In this document: positions 1 through 9,946 of the stretch, one piece after another
Position numbering within the stretch: position 1 is the first letter of the stretch
Layout: each line of letters opens with the position of its first letter
NCBI GenBank assembly: GCA_030765055.1
Contig: CM060947.1
Location: 226,448,349-226,512,348 of the forward strand
Reading direction: 5' to 3'
DNA: 64,000 nt
Source: Mantis religiosa
Lineage: Eukaryota; Arthropoda; Insecta; Mantodea; Mantidae
Program-made: the position numbers and the translations under genes
Notes under the pieces: model-generated
What the model saw: the letters and a program-made list of their open reading frames with translations, nothing else
Told to the model about the DNA's origin: nothing
Database searches by the model: none

Positions 1-599
1 ATATAGTCCTCTATACTATGCATGTGATTTGAACTGAGCAAACGATATGGATAACAAGCCGAAAGTAATTGCGCTTATTGAACAATGATATAGCGCTGCA
101 AGTTCCCCTCACACTAAATTTTGGAGGAGATGCACTGGAGAAACCTCAGCCACCCTCCCTAACTTCCAGGTTTGTCCAACTCAAATTTTCACCTAATATT
201 GGATCCAGAATTTGTTTCTAAACTAGTACAAAATTTGTGTACTAGTTTGTGCTTCACTGTCCCTACGCTTCTTTCAAGTTTATACTTTGTGTGTTTCTAA
301 ACTGTTAATTTGAAATTGTCCCAGAGTTAATTTTGGATATATTTGCTTTTTACTATCCAGATATGAAAGCTCAAAGCTGCTGTTTTCTCTGTACTAGGTA
401 TTAGCATATTTACACTGAACCAGCAAAAGATTACTGTAGAACAGCCTGGAAATTTAATAAGATAAAGCTATCAGATGTAAAGAAAAGTGTAACTTAAAAA
501 GCAGAAGTCTTAATTAAGTAAACATTAATGGCTGTCAGATTCTTCATTCTGCATCATATTAATATTCATTGTTTTGCAATGTTTATATTTAATTTTCAG
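1..599 (+). other. Catalase intron (5' part outside window)
   Basis: This is AT-rich intron sequence ending in a good branch/acceptor region (ttttcag). I see no coding exon or recognisable mobile element in it. Confidence 0.7.
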
Positions 600-752
600 G
601 TTTGGCCTAAACCAGAATTTCCACTTATTCCTGTGGGAAAGATAGTTTTGGACAGGAATCCAACTAATTATTTTGCTGAAGTGGAGCAAACTGCCTTTAG
701 TCCTTCAAACCTTGTGCCTGGTATTGAGACAAGTCCTGATCCAATACTGCAG
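600..752 (+). CDS. Cat: Catalase, internal exon (partial gene)
   Basis: This exon encodes 51 residues of haem catalase, which dismutates hydrogen peroxide to water and oxygen, normally in peroxisomes. The peptide begins VWPKPEFPLIPVGK and includes NPTNYFAEVEQ, a hallmark of the beta-barrel core preceding the haem-ligand helix. The acceptor tttaattttcag ends at 599 and the donor gtaagt starts at 753. Frame is phase 0 at both ends, so it joins directly to the exon at 6179. An ATG in frame at 528 lies in intron sequence and is not a start. The first half of the protein, with the distal His and Asn, must lie upstream of the window. No stops or frameshifts are present. Confidence 0.95.
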
Positions 753-779
753 GTAAGTTAAGAATTACTTCCTCGTAGC

Positions 780-1080
780 ACAACAGCCCTTTCCAGACCA
801 AGACCCAGAGCCCACACCTGGCTACTGTGTCTCCAACCTCGGCCCACCACAGGCATCATGAGTGGAATGCAGTACTGGAGGGTGGGATGTCTCCTAGCCT
901 CATCCCTCCTGGCCGGTAAATGCAATCTCTGCAACTAAGGACTCCTACCTCCCAATCCAGTGCTCCTCGGTTGGCCCCTCTGGGACCTAACAATTTGTGT
1001 ACATTGTACATCCATGCCAGTTCTGGAAATAAAACCCAGATCTTCTGCTTGGTAAACCTCAGCATTTCCATCACACTAAG
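780..1080 (-). mobile_element. tRNA-derived SINE in catalase intron
   Basis: This is a GC-rich block in otherwise AT-rich intron. Read on the minus strand it has an A-box-like TAGTGTGATGG near 1075, a degenerate B box GGGTTTTATTTCC near 1030, and then an unrelated body rich in CC and GG. That arrangement fits a tRNA-headed SINE. No clear target duplication was found, and the short ORF across it is not coding. Confidence 0.5.
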
Positions 1081-1997
1081 GAGTTGACCATGAATTTCTT
1101 ATATTTATATTTAAATTACTGTAGATTGTTCTAGGCTAAATATCTAGTAAAAGTATAAAAATTGAAAGAAGCATAGAGACAGTGATGCACAAGTTAAAAT
1201 GAAAGTGAATTGAGAGAATATTTATACATTGCTTCACTAACACTGTCTTTCACAGGACATGTTTCAAGAGAAACTAAGTACACAACCAAGTTTTACATAT
1301 TTATTCATACCAAATAAACCAGTAGTAAACATATATGTGATATAGTAATTTTGGTACTATACACTTATTTCATTCCTTCGAAAATTGCACTTACGTAGCC
1401 CTTAGGGGTGTCCTGAAAGGCAAACTAGTTTATGCTACAAGTTCTTTGGTGTGTGTTAGTAATTTCCTTAATCATGTTAGCCTCTGAAATGACAAATTTT
1501 GGAGATATTCTTCTCAGTTTATGATTTGGTTCTCATTGTCTAGAAAAGTGGGAGGTTATATGATTTGAATTTTGGATAGTTGGTTGAAGTACTTATTTGG
1601 TGGTTTGCTCTAGGCTTAGTTAAGGATTAGGACATCACAGATTCAGCATATTCTGAAAAAGTAATGCATCATGCTAATTTTAAGATATGATCTCTTCAGC
1701 TGCAAATTGTGGTCTGGAATGCTTTGAGTTCATCTGGGATGATCTTCCACACTTCATTCACTGCCACCTTTATGAAATGCTTGCTGGTCTAACCCAGTTC
1801 AACATGGATATCACTTTTTTCTTTTCTGATTTAATTCTTATATAACTCCCAGTTGTACCCATTTGTTGTCTGTAGACAGTATTTTTTGCAGCATAGATTT
1901 GTTCTGCAGCTTTTTTCTTTTATGCTCTGAGATACAATATATGCATGTTGTGGTTCAAGTTGCTGATTGGTTGCTAGGGCTAGATCAATGTAAACAG
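1081..1997. other. Intron stretch, nothing recognised
   Basis: This AT-rich catalase intron holds no ORF, tRNA-like box or inverted repeat that I could support. Confidence 0.6.
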
Positions 1998-2010
1998 TAC
2001 TTACACTATT

Positions 2011-2251
2011 TCGAGATTTAACTGTATTGGAACACCACAGTGAAGCAAAATAATTATTAATTTTTAGATGAGTCATATTTATTACACATCTGCTTCACTT
2101 TCGTACCTATTTTGAGGACATGTTTCGCAAATCATCGTTTGCATTTTCGCATAAGAGCCAAAGATGCAAATGATGATTTGCGAAACATGTCCTCAAAATA
2201 GGTACGAAAGTGAAGCAGATGTGTAATAAATACGACTCATCTAAAAATTAA
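2011..2251. mobile_element. Penelope-like element, family 1, tail-only inverted copy
   Basis: The element is 241 bp and flanked by a perfect 13-bp duplication tacttacactatt (1998-2010 and 2252-2264). It consists of two roughly 95-bp PLE 3' tails in head-to-head inverted orientation around 2150. The left arm carries the longer terminal segment containing the motif aacaccacagtgaagc. Both arms match the ends of the larger copy at 4488-5875, which identifies the family through its GIY-YIG coding region. No protein is encoded. It is inserted in a catalase intron. Confidence 0.85.
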
Positions 2252-2264
2252 TACTTACACTATT

Positions 2265-2590
2265 ATTCAGATTCTCTGTCAACTTTGTGATTCAGTTCAC
2301 TGGGCCTGATGTTTGTAAGCCCGCAGTTTTCAAATTGACACTATGGTTGATATGTATAAGTTTATTGTGCTGCATTTCTCAATACTTGTATCACTGACAA
2401 TGCATTTAGCCTTTATAATTCTCTAACACTCTTGGCACCCAGTACTTAATGTTACACTGGTACAGTCCAATAACTTCTTTGCACAAGTGGTCACTACCTA
2501 TATGTATAGGTATATTAATATAATGAAATCAAACTTAAAAGAATGAAATGACTTTGTATCTTAAGCACTTTGGGGGAACTGTAGTTAACT
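2265..2590. other. Intron stretch, nothing recognised
   Basis: This is plain AT-rich intron between the PLE copy and a dispersed repeat. Confidence 0.55.
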
Positions 2591-2760
2591 GATATTAATT
2601 GGAGGAATTTAGTAATAGTGACATCCAAATTAATTAATAAACCTGGTAGTATGTGTTTTGCATACTGTGTCCCTTACTTTTTAATTTCTGAGGGGCTGAT
2701 TTTGATCAGTTGCTTTCACTTTTAACCTCAAATATCCAACTGCCTTTGTTGGTTGTAGTT
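2590..2760 (+). repeat. Dispersed repeat related to the palindrome at 10378-10660
   Basis: The block attggaggaatttagtaa followed by a gtgacatc-like motif and aattaatt recurs at about 10375-10410. The later words ctgagggg and gattttg resemble the arm of the inverted repeat after the catalase stop. This suggests two copies of one small non-autonomous element. The boundaries are approximate. Confidence 0.45.
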
Positions 2761-3424
2761 GCCCGCAGGCTTCTCTTTGGTGGTGGAGCAATGAACGTAT
2801 TTACAAATAATAACTTAATAATGCAGATGTTAGATACATACATTTTTTAATGCATGGTAATAAATCAAAAGTTATGTGGTTATAATCATGTTTTGAGGTA
2901 TTTGAAAGCGATAAAACCAGTTTTTATTTTGTCTACTTTATCTCTTATAGTCTCTCTGGCCATTTGAATTATAAATACCAATTATTTGTTTTCTTTACAA
3001 ATAAACAAGCTTTTTCAATTTTTCTATTACATTTAGGAAACTTAATACTGGACATAATTTGAACATACTTTACATTAAAATGTGATCCTTGTAACGTTTG
3101 CTATCTGCTAAGGGTTCAACAATACTCTTTGAAAGGAGATCCCACAGTATCAAGAACAACTTTTAAGGAACATATTTTGATGAATTATGATAGGTCGCTT
3201 CTGAGACATGAAAGCAGACCTCCAAATTCAGATAACTGTTGAAAAGTAGGCTTCACAGTTATTTTGGTGAAATTGCTATCTAAATGTTTTCAATTCTTAA
3301 AATAGTTTTATTCTGTAAGGTTATCAATATGTTAACAACAAAGCGGCCCAAATCTGACTTCAAATAACAGCACCCAATGTTTCAATTCTATTCTTTTTTC
3401 AAAACAAATACTACAGTATTATTC

Positions 3425-4240
3425 ATCGGCACCAGGAGAAGTGGCATTACTAGAGTTGGGTAATACAAAAAGGAGGGAAATAATAATAGAAAGAATACTG
3501 AAATTCTGGTATAAGTGTATAATAGAGCAGAAAGGGGAATTATTGAATCTGTGCATGAAGCAACAGAAAAGCATTAAGAACACAAATAGTTGGTGGTCGG
3601 AATTGGAAAGAATGATATCGAAGATAGGTATGGGAGATTTATGGGGAGCAGAGGAGTCAAATCATAGCGGTTTTTGGAAGGAAGTGAGAACCAGGGTACA
3701 AGACATAGATAAGCAGGAGATTTTGGAAAGTATAGAAGAAAAGAAATCTTTGAAATTTTATAAGCAATTCAAGACAGAATGGGGTAGGGAATAATAAATA
3801 GATCAATGTGACAAAATTGGAAGAGAAGGCATAGCATGGATGAGAGTAGGAATAATATATCTAAAAGGATTGAGAAGTAATGAGGTAGGGAAATGTGAAT
3901 TTTATGGAGATGAAGAGAGCACTGTTCATTACCTGGTAGAATGTAAGGAGTTAACAAATTGCAGGAGAAAAATATGGGATAAGAAATGGGACAGTGTGAG
4001 CAAAGAGTTAGTGACATTATGCATGTTAATGGGAATGAGTGAAAAGAAAAATAGATGTATAGGAGAATTCTTATATAGGATAAGAGAAAAGTGGATTAGG
4101 ATAAGAAGCAAAGGTCAGGAAGAAATGACAACAAGCTACTCATGAAAACCAAAGGCTTATGGCCAGGGGACCTGAGTCAGTAAGTAAATCTTGGGTCAGC
4201 AATTTCATGTATTTGTACAGGGTGTATAATAGTGATTGTT
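3425..4240 (+). mobile_element. Non-LTR retrotransposon (LINE), 3' end fragment
   Basis: Two adjacent reading frames (3441-3794 and 3840-4145) form the C-terminal region after a LINE reverse transcriptase. The first holds ELGNTKRREIIIERILKFWY and a GFWKEV block. The second holds a degenerate zinc knuckle, CEFYGDEESTVHYLVEC, where the second Cys is Tyr. The same blocks in the same order occur on the minus strand at 45.2-46.9 kb, so both are copies of one family. It is 5'-truncated, broken by stops near 3792, and lies in a catalase intron. The clade is not assigned. Confidence 0.75.
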
Positions 4241-4550
4241 AGATATCAAAGTCATTTTAGTGAAAATGTAATAGTAACTTACAACTAAATATCATATCAT
4301 AGTATTATTCAACTTATTTCTTTAATATATTTAATTAATATTGATATTTTTGTTCAACAAATTTAAAATATATATAATAAAATAAGACTAACTCCAACAA
4401 CTGTTGCCACACCTAAGGGATATGGCAGTTTTCATTAGATTCGTGAAAACCATTAGTAAAGTCTAACACAAGAACATTTAAGCATTATTAATTTTTAGAT
4501 CAGTCGTATTTATTACACATCTGCTTCACTTTCGTACCTATTTTGAGGAC

Positions 4551-5250
4551 ATGTTTCGCAAATCATCGTTTGCATCTTCGGCTCTTATGCGACTAAAGCT
4601 TGATCCAGTGGTGTGGGTAATTCTGGAGTTGCTGCTGCCATCTGTTGATTTAGTGATGAACTTAAATGTGGGATTCTCTTCTGGCGGGATTTCAAAGTTC
4701 ATTAGTTGGTTTTTATGTTTTTCTATGTATATTCTCTCCCATATGACGAGTTCACTATGTTTTTGTACGTATTTTAGTAATTCAGTGCTATCTTCAATTT
4801 CATGATTTTCAGACCAGAAATGAGCTGCTATTGCGGACTTATCATATTTTTGTATCTTAAGTGCATGAAGTGTTCTTCCTTTCTATTGCCTATGTTTCTT
4901 TTTGTCCTCCCTATGTAAATTTTTTCACAGTCTTTACACTTAATCTTGTAAATGCCTGACTTTTTCTCTGGTTTTATCCTATCAGTATTATTACTGTGAA
5001 GTAGGTTTTTAATGTTGTAATTGTTTTTTGGTGCCAATGTTATATTGTATTTCTTGAATATTTTTTGGAACTTTTTTGTAGCCCAGGGGTGGTAAGTAAA
5101 TTTAGCAAATCTAATTTCTTGTTTTATTGGTGTGAGAGCTGTAATATGTTTTAATCTCTTTTGAAGTTTGAATGATTTTAGCTTTTTATCTACAAGGTTT
5201 TTAGGTTTGCTAAATTTACTTACCACCCCTGGGCCACAAAAAAGTTCCAA
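4551..5250 (-). pseudogene. PLE GIY-YIG endonuclease fragment (left copy)
   Basis: On the minus strand, 5250-4828 encodes KFTYHPWATKKFQKIFKKYN, then a spacer, then the GIY-YIG core SGIYKIKCKDCEKIYIGRTK. After the stop near 4828 the frame shifts and continues to about 4590 with the SAIAAHFWSENHEI-like block. GIY-YIG domains nick DNA for PLE insertion. The frameshift and the absence of the reverse transcriptase make it non-functional. The start Met at 5250 belongs to the inverted junction and is not native. Confidence 0.8.
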
Positions 5251-5732
5251 AAAATATTCAAGAAATACAATATAACATTGGCACCAAAAAACAATTACAA
5301 CATTAAAAACCTACTTCACAGTAATAATACTGATAAGATAAAACCAGAGGAAAAGTCAGGCATTTACAAGATTAAGTGTAAAGACTGTGAAAAAATTTAC
5401 ATAGGGAGGACAAAAAGAAACGTAGGCACTAGAAAGAAAGAACACTTCAGGCACTTAAGATACAAAAATATGATAAGTCCGCAATAGCAGCTCATTTCTG
5501 GTCTGAAAATCATGAAATTGAAGATAGCACCGAATTACTAAAATACATACAAAAACATAGTGAACTCGTCATATGGGAGAGAATATACATAGAAAAACAT
5601 AAAAACCAACTAATGAACTTTGAAATCCCGCCAGAAGAGAATCCCACATTTAAGTTCATCACTAAATCAACAGATGGCAGCAGCAACTCCAGAATACCCA
5701 CACCACTGGATCAAGCTTTAGTCGCATAAGAG
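5209..5732 (+). pseudogene. PLE GIY-YIG endonuclease fragment (right copy)
   Basis: This is the same protein segment on the plus strand: KFTYHPWATKKFQK, the GIYKIKC and YIGRTKRN core, then EHFRHLRY. A stop at 5485-5487 (…MISPQ*) marks the same frameshift. In the next frame SAIAAHFWSENHEIEDSTEL continues to the natural C-terminus near 5730. Both copies carry the same frameshift, so the defect predates their pairing or the true product uses a shift here. Confidence 0.8.
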
Positions 5733-5887
5733 CCGAAGATGCAAACGATGATTTGCGAAACATGTCCTCAAAATAGGTACGAAAGTGAAGCAGATGTGTA
5801 ATAAATACGACTCATCTAAAAATTAATAATTATTTCGCTTCACTGTGGTGTTCCAATACAGTTAAATCTCGATATATTTAAGCATTA

Positions 5888-6178
5888 GATGATGTGAGTA
5901 AGTCTAACATAAGAACATTTACAACAAAACTCTAGGTAATGTGCAACAAAATGTTTAATTTGTATGATTTTCAAATAAATATCGGTCATTAAATATATTG
6001 TGATTACAATTTTTTAAAAGTTATAATCCTTTTTTGAGAAATACTGTGTCCTATATTATGTTCTAATTGCCTTTCTGCTTACTTATTTTGACTTTATAAA
6101 TACCTAAAATTTGGACTCTGCTGATAAGAAACTGCTTTCTGAAATAAACAATTTCAAAAACTTTATTCTTAATTTCAG
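5888..6178. other. Intron stretch, nothing recognised
   Basis: This AT-rich intron runs to the 3' splice site of the haem-ligand exon. I see no element in it. Confidence 0.6.
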
Positions 6179-6414
6179 GGTCGACTATTCAGTTATCCAG
6201 ATACACAGCGATATCGGCTGGGACCAAATTATTTTCAACTACCCATCAATGCACCACTTGGAGTAAAGTGCATCGTAAATTACCACAGAGATGGTCCACA
6301 ATGTTTCTACAATCAAGGTGCTGCTCCTAACTACTATCCAAATAGTTTCTCTTCAGTTCAACCAGTACCATCTGCTGCAATATCTGTGTTTAATGTCACA
6401 GGTGATGTCAAAAG
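6179..6414 (+). CDS. Cat: Catalase, haem-ligand exon
   Basis: This exon encodes 78 residues plus two bases of a split Arg codon. It contains RLFSYPDTQ, which fits the catalase proximal haem-ligand signature; the axial Tyr codon is at 6194-6196. This is followed by RLGPNYFQLPINAP, NYHRDGPQC and APNYYPNSF, all conserved in animal catalases. The acceptor aatttcag ends at 6178 and the donor gtaggc starts at 6415, giving phase 2. The frame continues exactly from the 600-752 exon. Its intact reading frame, against the wreckage in both flanking introns, supports a functional gene. Confidence 0.96.
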
Positions 6415-7080
6415 GTAGGCTATTAAGTATATAGGAAAGAGAAAAATATACTGGATGTTTCAGCATGTGACCAAAACACTTTAAGGGGTTATAGAGGACT
6501 TTTGAGGAAGCAATTTAAAATTGGACACTTATAGTCCCAGAGCACATAATTTTGTGCAATAAATTTGAGCCAGTGTGCCACTGATACCAAATCAATGATA
6601 GGTATGTGTAAGCACTTGGTGCACTACCAAATCTTATATGTATGTGTGTGACTAGGTGGTAACCTATTTCCTATATGGAATACTTCACTGCTCCATTTGT
6701 TATTACCAGTGCTCACAAATATAATCAAGAAAATCAAATAAATGAATTTTGAACAGTAGGTGATGTACAACATAAGCTATTGTAATATATAAAACTACAT
6801 ATAGCATGATGTGTAATCAGAATGCTTTACAGAGGTACACATCATGTTACTGTTGTTGCATTGTTTAAAAGCACAGACTATATCATTCCCTGATTATTTC
6901 TTATATCTATGTAATGTAATATTTATTTTTACTTCTTTTATAGAACTTTTTGTTTTCATTAATTTATCTCTACATTTAATTATATAGCACTGAATATAGC
7001 TGCAATGACCTTCAGAAAGTAACGGATGCCTAAGCATATCAATCACATTGTGCAAACAAGAATGCAAACTAATACACAAA
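6415..7080. other. Intron stretch, nothing recognised
   Basis: This AT-rich catalase intron has no coding potential or repeat that I can name. Confidence 0.55.
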
Positions 7081-7082
7081 TT

Positions 7083-7335
7083 TTAGTTAATTGATAGAAA
7101 TTAATCATTTCTTCACACTAGCCATATATAGGCTAAGGTTTTTTTTTTTTTTTGATGGATAGAGTCAACATAAAAAACCCAATGCCATGGTCGGGATTTG
7201 AACCATGGATCTCCTGGTTTCCGTCCAGTTGCTCTATACCATTGCGCTGCAATATTTCGGTAGGTGTATCTCAGATCCGAGAGCCCCTAGTGGTCTACCG
7301 GGGATGTCCCTTTCATCTTAAGCACAAAAATGAAA
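7083..7335 (-). mobile_element. tRNA-headed repeat, same family as 43892-44158
   Basis: On the minus strand, an A-box-like GCGCAATGGTATAGAGC (about 7255-7239) and a B box GGTTCAAATCC (about 7205) match the tRNA-like core at 44015-44080. The left end, cttcacactagcc near 7117, matches the terminal inverted repeat of that element. A T14 run interrupts it. The right terminal inverted repeat is not clear. Confidence 0.55.
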
Positions 7336-7339
7336 GCTT

Positions 7340-8180
7340 AGGTTACTTTACTGAAGGAATCAAACCCAGCACCCAGCACTGTAGTCAATAATGTTTGAAA
7401 CGATATCCTTACCTCTTCATTGTGATCAAAGATGATGTTCGCTCCAGCCCAGCATCGAAGATGACCTTGACCTTGGTTCGTCGTGGGTCTGGTTGCACTC
7501 TCAGGGTTGACCCAGATATTGTTGACTGCTTCAAGTCCTCTGTGGCTGCATGAATGTTCTAATTCTCAGAATGAAAGCGATAGATGGCTGTTTAAAACAT
7601 TTATTCTCATGTGTCAAGAGTATTCTCTAATCTACATTGAACATTAACTTTGCAAGGATTAACATACAGTTTCGACGTAATATATCTTCTCACTTCAGTA
7701 AAAGTTTTTTCCAGTCTCTATGGCAAAGCACATTTTACGATCACCCTGTGAAGGAAAACATTTAGCTAGCAATATCAAATTATGTTTTCTTTTTGTATAA
7801 AATATTATAATTCAAGCTCAGAATTATTGCTTCACATTACACACACTAATTTATCTTGCAAACGACAACATATACCTTCTTAGGTACATATATTGGGCCT
7901 TTTCCAAATATATAGGAGTGCTATCTCATGATTCACTAGCGCTTGCCAAAAGGAAAATATTTCAGAAATTCAGAGCTTAAATGGGAATGGAAGAAGGAAT
8001 ATAATTGTGATTTGCCTTGAGTATTGGTTATTTCATTTCCAGAGTATATATATTCTTTCAGTTCCTAAGCACATTAGTGTATTAGTCCCAGATCATGGCA
8101 TTGTCATTTGTGCAAGGGTAGATCAAATATAAATGGGAATTATTTTTTAAATTTATTTTATCAACAAACAAAAATGCTCC
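7340..8180. other. Intron stretch, nothing recognised
   Basis: This is mixed-composition catalase intron with no supported gene, RNA or transposon. Confidence 0.5.
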
Positions 8181-8188
8181 TATACAGA

Positions 8189-9501
8189 TTATTTTACTGT
8201 ATAGTGTCCTACTCTCAGTACACATTTTCTCCATTGGATTGGCAAGTTTTTGATGCCATATTTATCCACTATACTGGTGGGCCAAATACCTTTCCAACAG
8301 CCTTCCAAGGCCTGCATACTTGGAGGATCTTCTGCCATAGTTTGTCGTTTTTGCTTGAGCATTCTGTAGAATTGACTCCCATTTTTGGAAAAAAGATTAT
8401 TTTGAAATTCTCTTTGTATCTCCTGATCCTTGCTGCTTTCGCACATAACTTTTGTTTCTGGATGTCAGTGTATTCTTTTATTTTTTCTATGTGTTTAGGC
8501 TCCTTTGGATGGGTGTCAGTTTTGCTGAGCACATTCTTCAAGTTTCTGTTAGTTTTAGCCTTATTGCATAGGTACATAGAAAGTTTTCCTATGACTTTTC
8601 TTAGCTGTTGGATATCATTCTGCAATCGGTGTTGCCATGGTGGAATGTGTTCTGCATCTGCGTTCTTCTTGTAAGAGCTTCTTGAGAGGGATATCACATT
8701 CTGGTTGTTCATTCTAACCAAGCTACAGCTGCACAATAAACGAGGGTATTTGTTTCTTCTATGTTACTGGAATTTTCCACATACTGCTTTAGAATGTCAT
8801 TTACAGTGCCTACAAGGGTTTTGCTCATTGATGTTTCTTGAAGTTTAGGTAGCTTCGGTCTATTCTATTTTGAGACCCATGAGCTCTGTCACTACATCTA
8901 AACATGACTTCAGCACATGTCTCATCAGCACCTGACACATCAGCAGTTTCCCTTATTTCTGCTGGTTTGTCTTCCTCTGGGTCATTTCTTCCAGTATCCT
9001 CGTGCACAATTTAAGACTTTGACATGGAGCTGCCTGCATTGTTTAGCTTCGTAGCTAGAATTTTAACAGCTTTTTCTATGAGACTTTGAATTATTGTGGC
9101 AGGAAGTCTGTTGTTGGTTACTATTGCAGTCTCTAGTCTGCAATTCTTTGTTCTGTAACAAAAGAGTACTGGAGGAGTTTCCCCACAAATAACCAGTGCA
9201 TATCTTTCCTGTACATTGTGAGATCTTTCTCTAGGAGTGCATTATGAATTTATTCATTTCATCCGTCCATTTCAAGTGCTGTCTTGGTTTACCTGCCTTG
9301 GTGGTCTGCTTGGTTTCTGGAACATTTCTGGCAGGAGGAGAGAATAGGTGTTGAGTTCTGCTGGCTGTGTTGTCGGCTGTTGAATTTTCGGGTGACCCAA
9401 CATGTGCCTGACCACCTGATCAGCATCATGTCATTGGTGGCTTGCCTGCTGTCACGCCCAGCACCAGATCCAAGCGTGCCCTGAAGAACGTCGGGTAGCA
9501 A
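8189..9501 (-). mobile_element. LINE-type reverse transcriptase element, N-terminal region fragment
   Basis: Minus-strand frames (9501-9289, 9007-8825, 8736-8269, 8446-8189) read as one decayed polyprotein. In order it has a KWTDEMNKFIM-like block, a segment around ETCAEVMFRCSDRAHG, then PPWQHRLQNDIQQLRKVIG, and KAARIRRYKENFKI with NDKLWQKILQV. I recognise this order from the region upstream of the reverse transcriptase in some insect and invertebrate LINE-like proteins. The catalytic reverse transcriptase itself is absent. Many frameshifts are present. It lies antisense in a catalase intron. Confidence 0.6.
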
Positions 9502-9547
9502 CCTTTACCAAGGCTCATTCCTATTACTGATTTCCTCCATTAATGAT

Positions 9548-9631
9548 TTATCATCATCATCATCATCATATTCATCATTATTATTGTTGTTATTATGATT
9601 ATTATTTATGATTATTATTTATTATTATTAG
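9548..9631 (+). repeat. ATC/ATT microsatellite abutting a catalase splice acceptor
   Basis: A run of ATC then ATT-type triplets extends to the AG at 9630-9631 used by the 9632 exon. It replaces the usual pyrimidine tract. Confidence 0.85.
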
Positions 9632-9764
9632 GTATGATAAAGGAAATGACGATAATTTCTCCCAACCTGCAATATTTTGGAACAAGGTGCTAACTGAAGA
9701 AGAGAGAAATCGAATGGTGGAAAACATTGCTAATGATGTTAAACACGCAACTATGGCCATTCAG
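9632..9764 (+). CDS. Cat: Catalase, C-terminal helical domain exon
   Basis: The first base completes the Arg codon (AG+G), then 44 residues follow: YDKGNDDNFSQP, the AIFWNKVLTEEERNRM segment and ENIANDVKHATMAIQ. This matches the C-terminal helical region of animal catalases (DDN, then V-L-x-EE-x-R-x-R, then ENIA). The donor gtattt starts at 9765. The acceptor is unusual: the AG at 9630-9631 ends a long ATT-repeat tract with almost no polypyrimidine run. The 104-bp intron to the next exon is the only short intron seen here. Confidence 0.93.
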
Positions 9765-9868
9765 GTATTTATTCACCACCATTCACTTATTGTAAAAATA
9801 AAGTATACTATATTAGCTATAAAAATATGGTAACAAATGCTTGACTTATGGTATGTTTATTTTTGCAG

Positions 9869-9946
9869 AAACGAACCAAAGAGCTTTGTGCTAAGGTAAG
9901 TGAAGATATGGGAAAAAGGCTTGCTGAGAAACTAGGAATGAAATAG
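9869..9946 (+). CDS. Cat: Catalase, terminal coding exon with stop
   Basis: After the acceptor ttttgcag (ends 9868) there are 25 residues, KRTKELCAKVSEDM then GKRLAEKLGMK, and a TAG stop at 9944-9946. The phase matches the preceding exon. Relative to vertebrate catalases the C-terminus is shorter. It ends GMK rather than a recognisable SKL-type peroxisomal tripeptide, so targeting may use another signal or a further alternative exon. An internal GTAAGT within AAGGTAAGT could in principle act as a donor (position 9895) and bypass this stop. Confidence 0.88.
   Translation, partial: KRTKELCAKVSEDMGKRLAEKLGMK

Larger units (their letters stand above)
4488..5875. mobile_element. Penelope-like element, family 1, head-to-head pair
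   Basis: The element is 1388 bp between a perfect 12-bp duplication atttaagcatta (4476-4487 and 5876-5887). Two 5'-truncated copies face each other: a minus-strand copy from about 5210 down to 4488, and a plus-strand copy from about 5209 to 5875. Each encodes the C-terminal GIY-YIG endonuclease typical of Penelope-like retroelements. The right copy has about 45 extra bases at its 3' end (cttcactgtggtgttcc), as does one arm of the other family copies. The junction lies inside matching coding sequence around 5205-5215. Confidence 0.88.

Noticed and set aside
528..599. Alternative start codon for a short catalase
   Set aside because: The ATG lies upstream of a good splice acceptor and the encoded residues do not resemble catalase.
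2085..2251. CRISPR-like or regulatory palindrome
   Set aside because: There is a single inverted repeat explained by PLE tails with a target duplication, and no spaced array.
4551..4805. 84-residue plus-strand ORF beginning MFRKSS, and its twin at 5510-5701 minus
   Set aside because: Both are antisense readings of the PLE C-terminal region in the two inverted copies.
8108..8674. 188-residue plus-strand ORF
   Set aside because: It is the shadow of the minus-strand LINE protein, which has the recognisable motifs.
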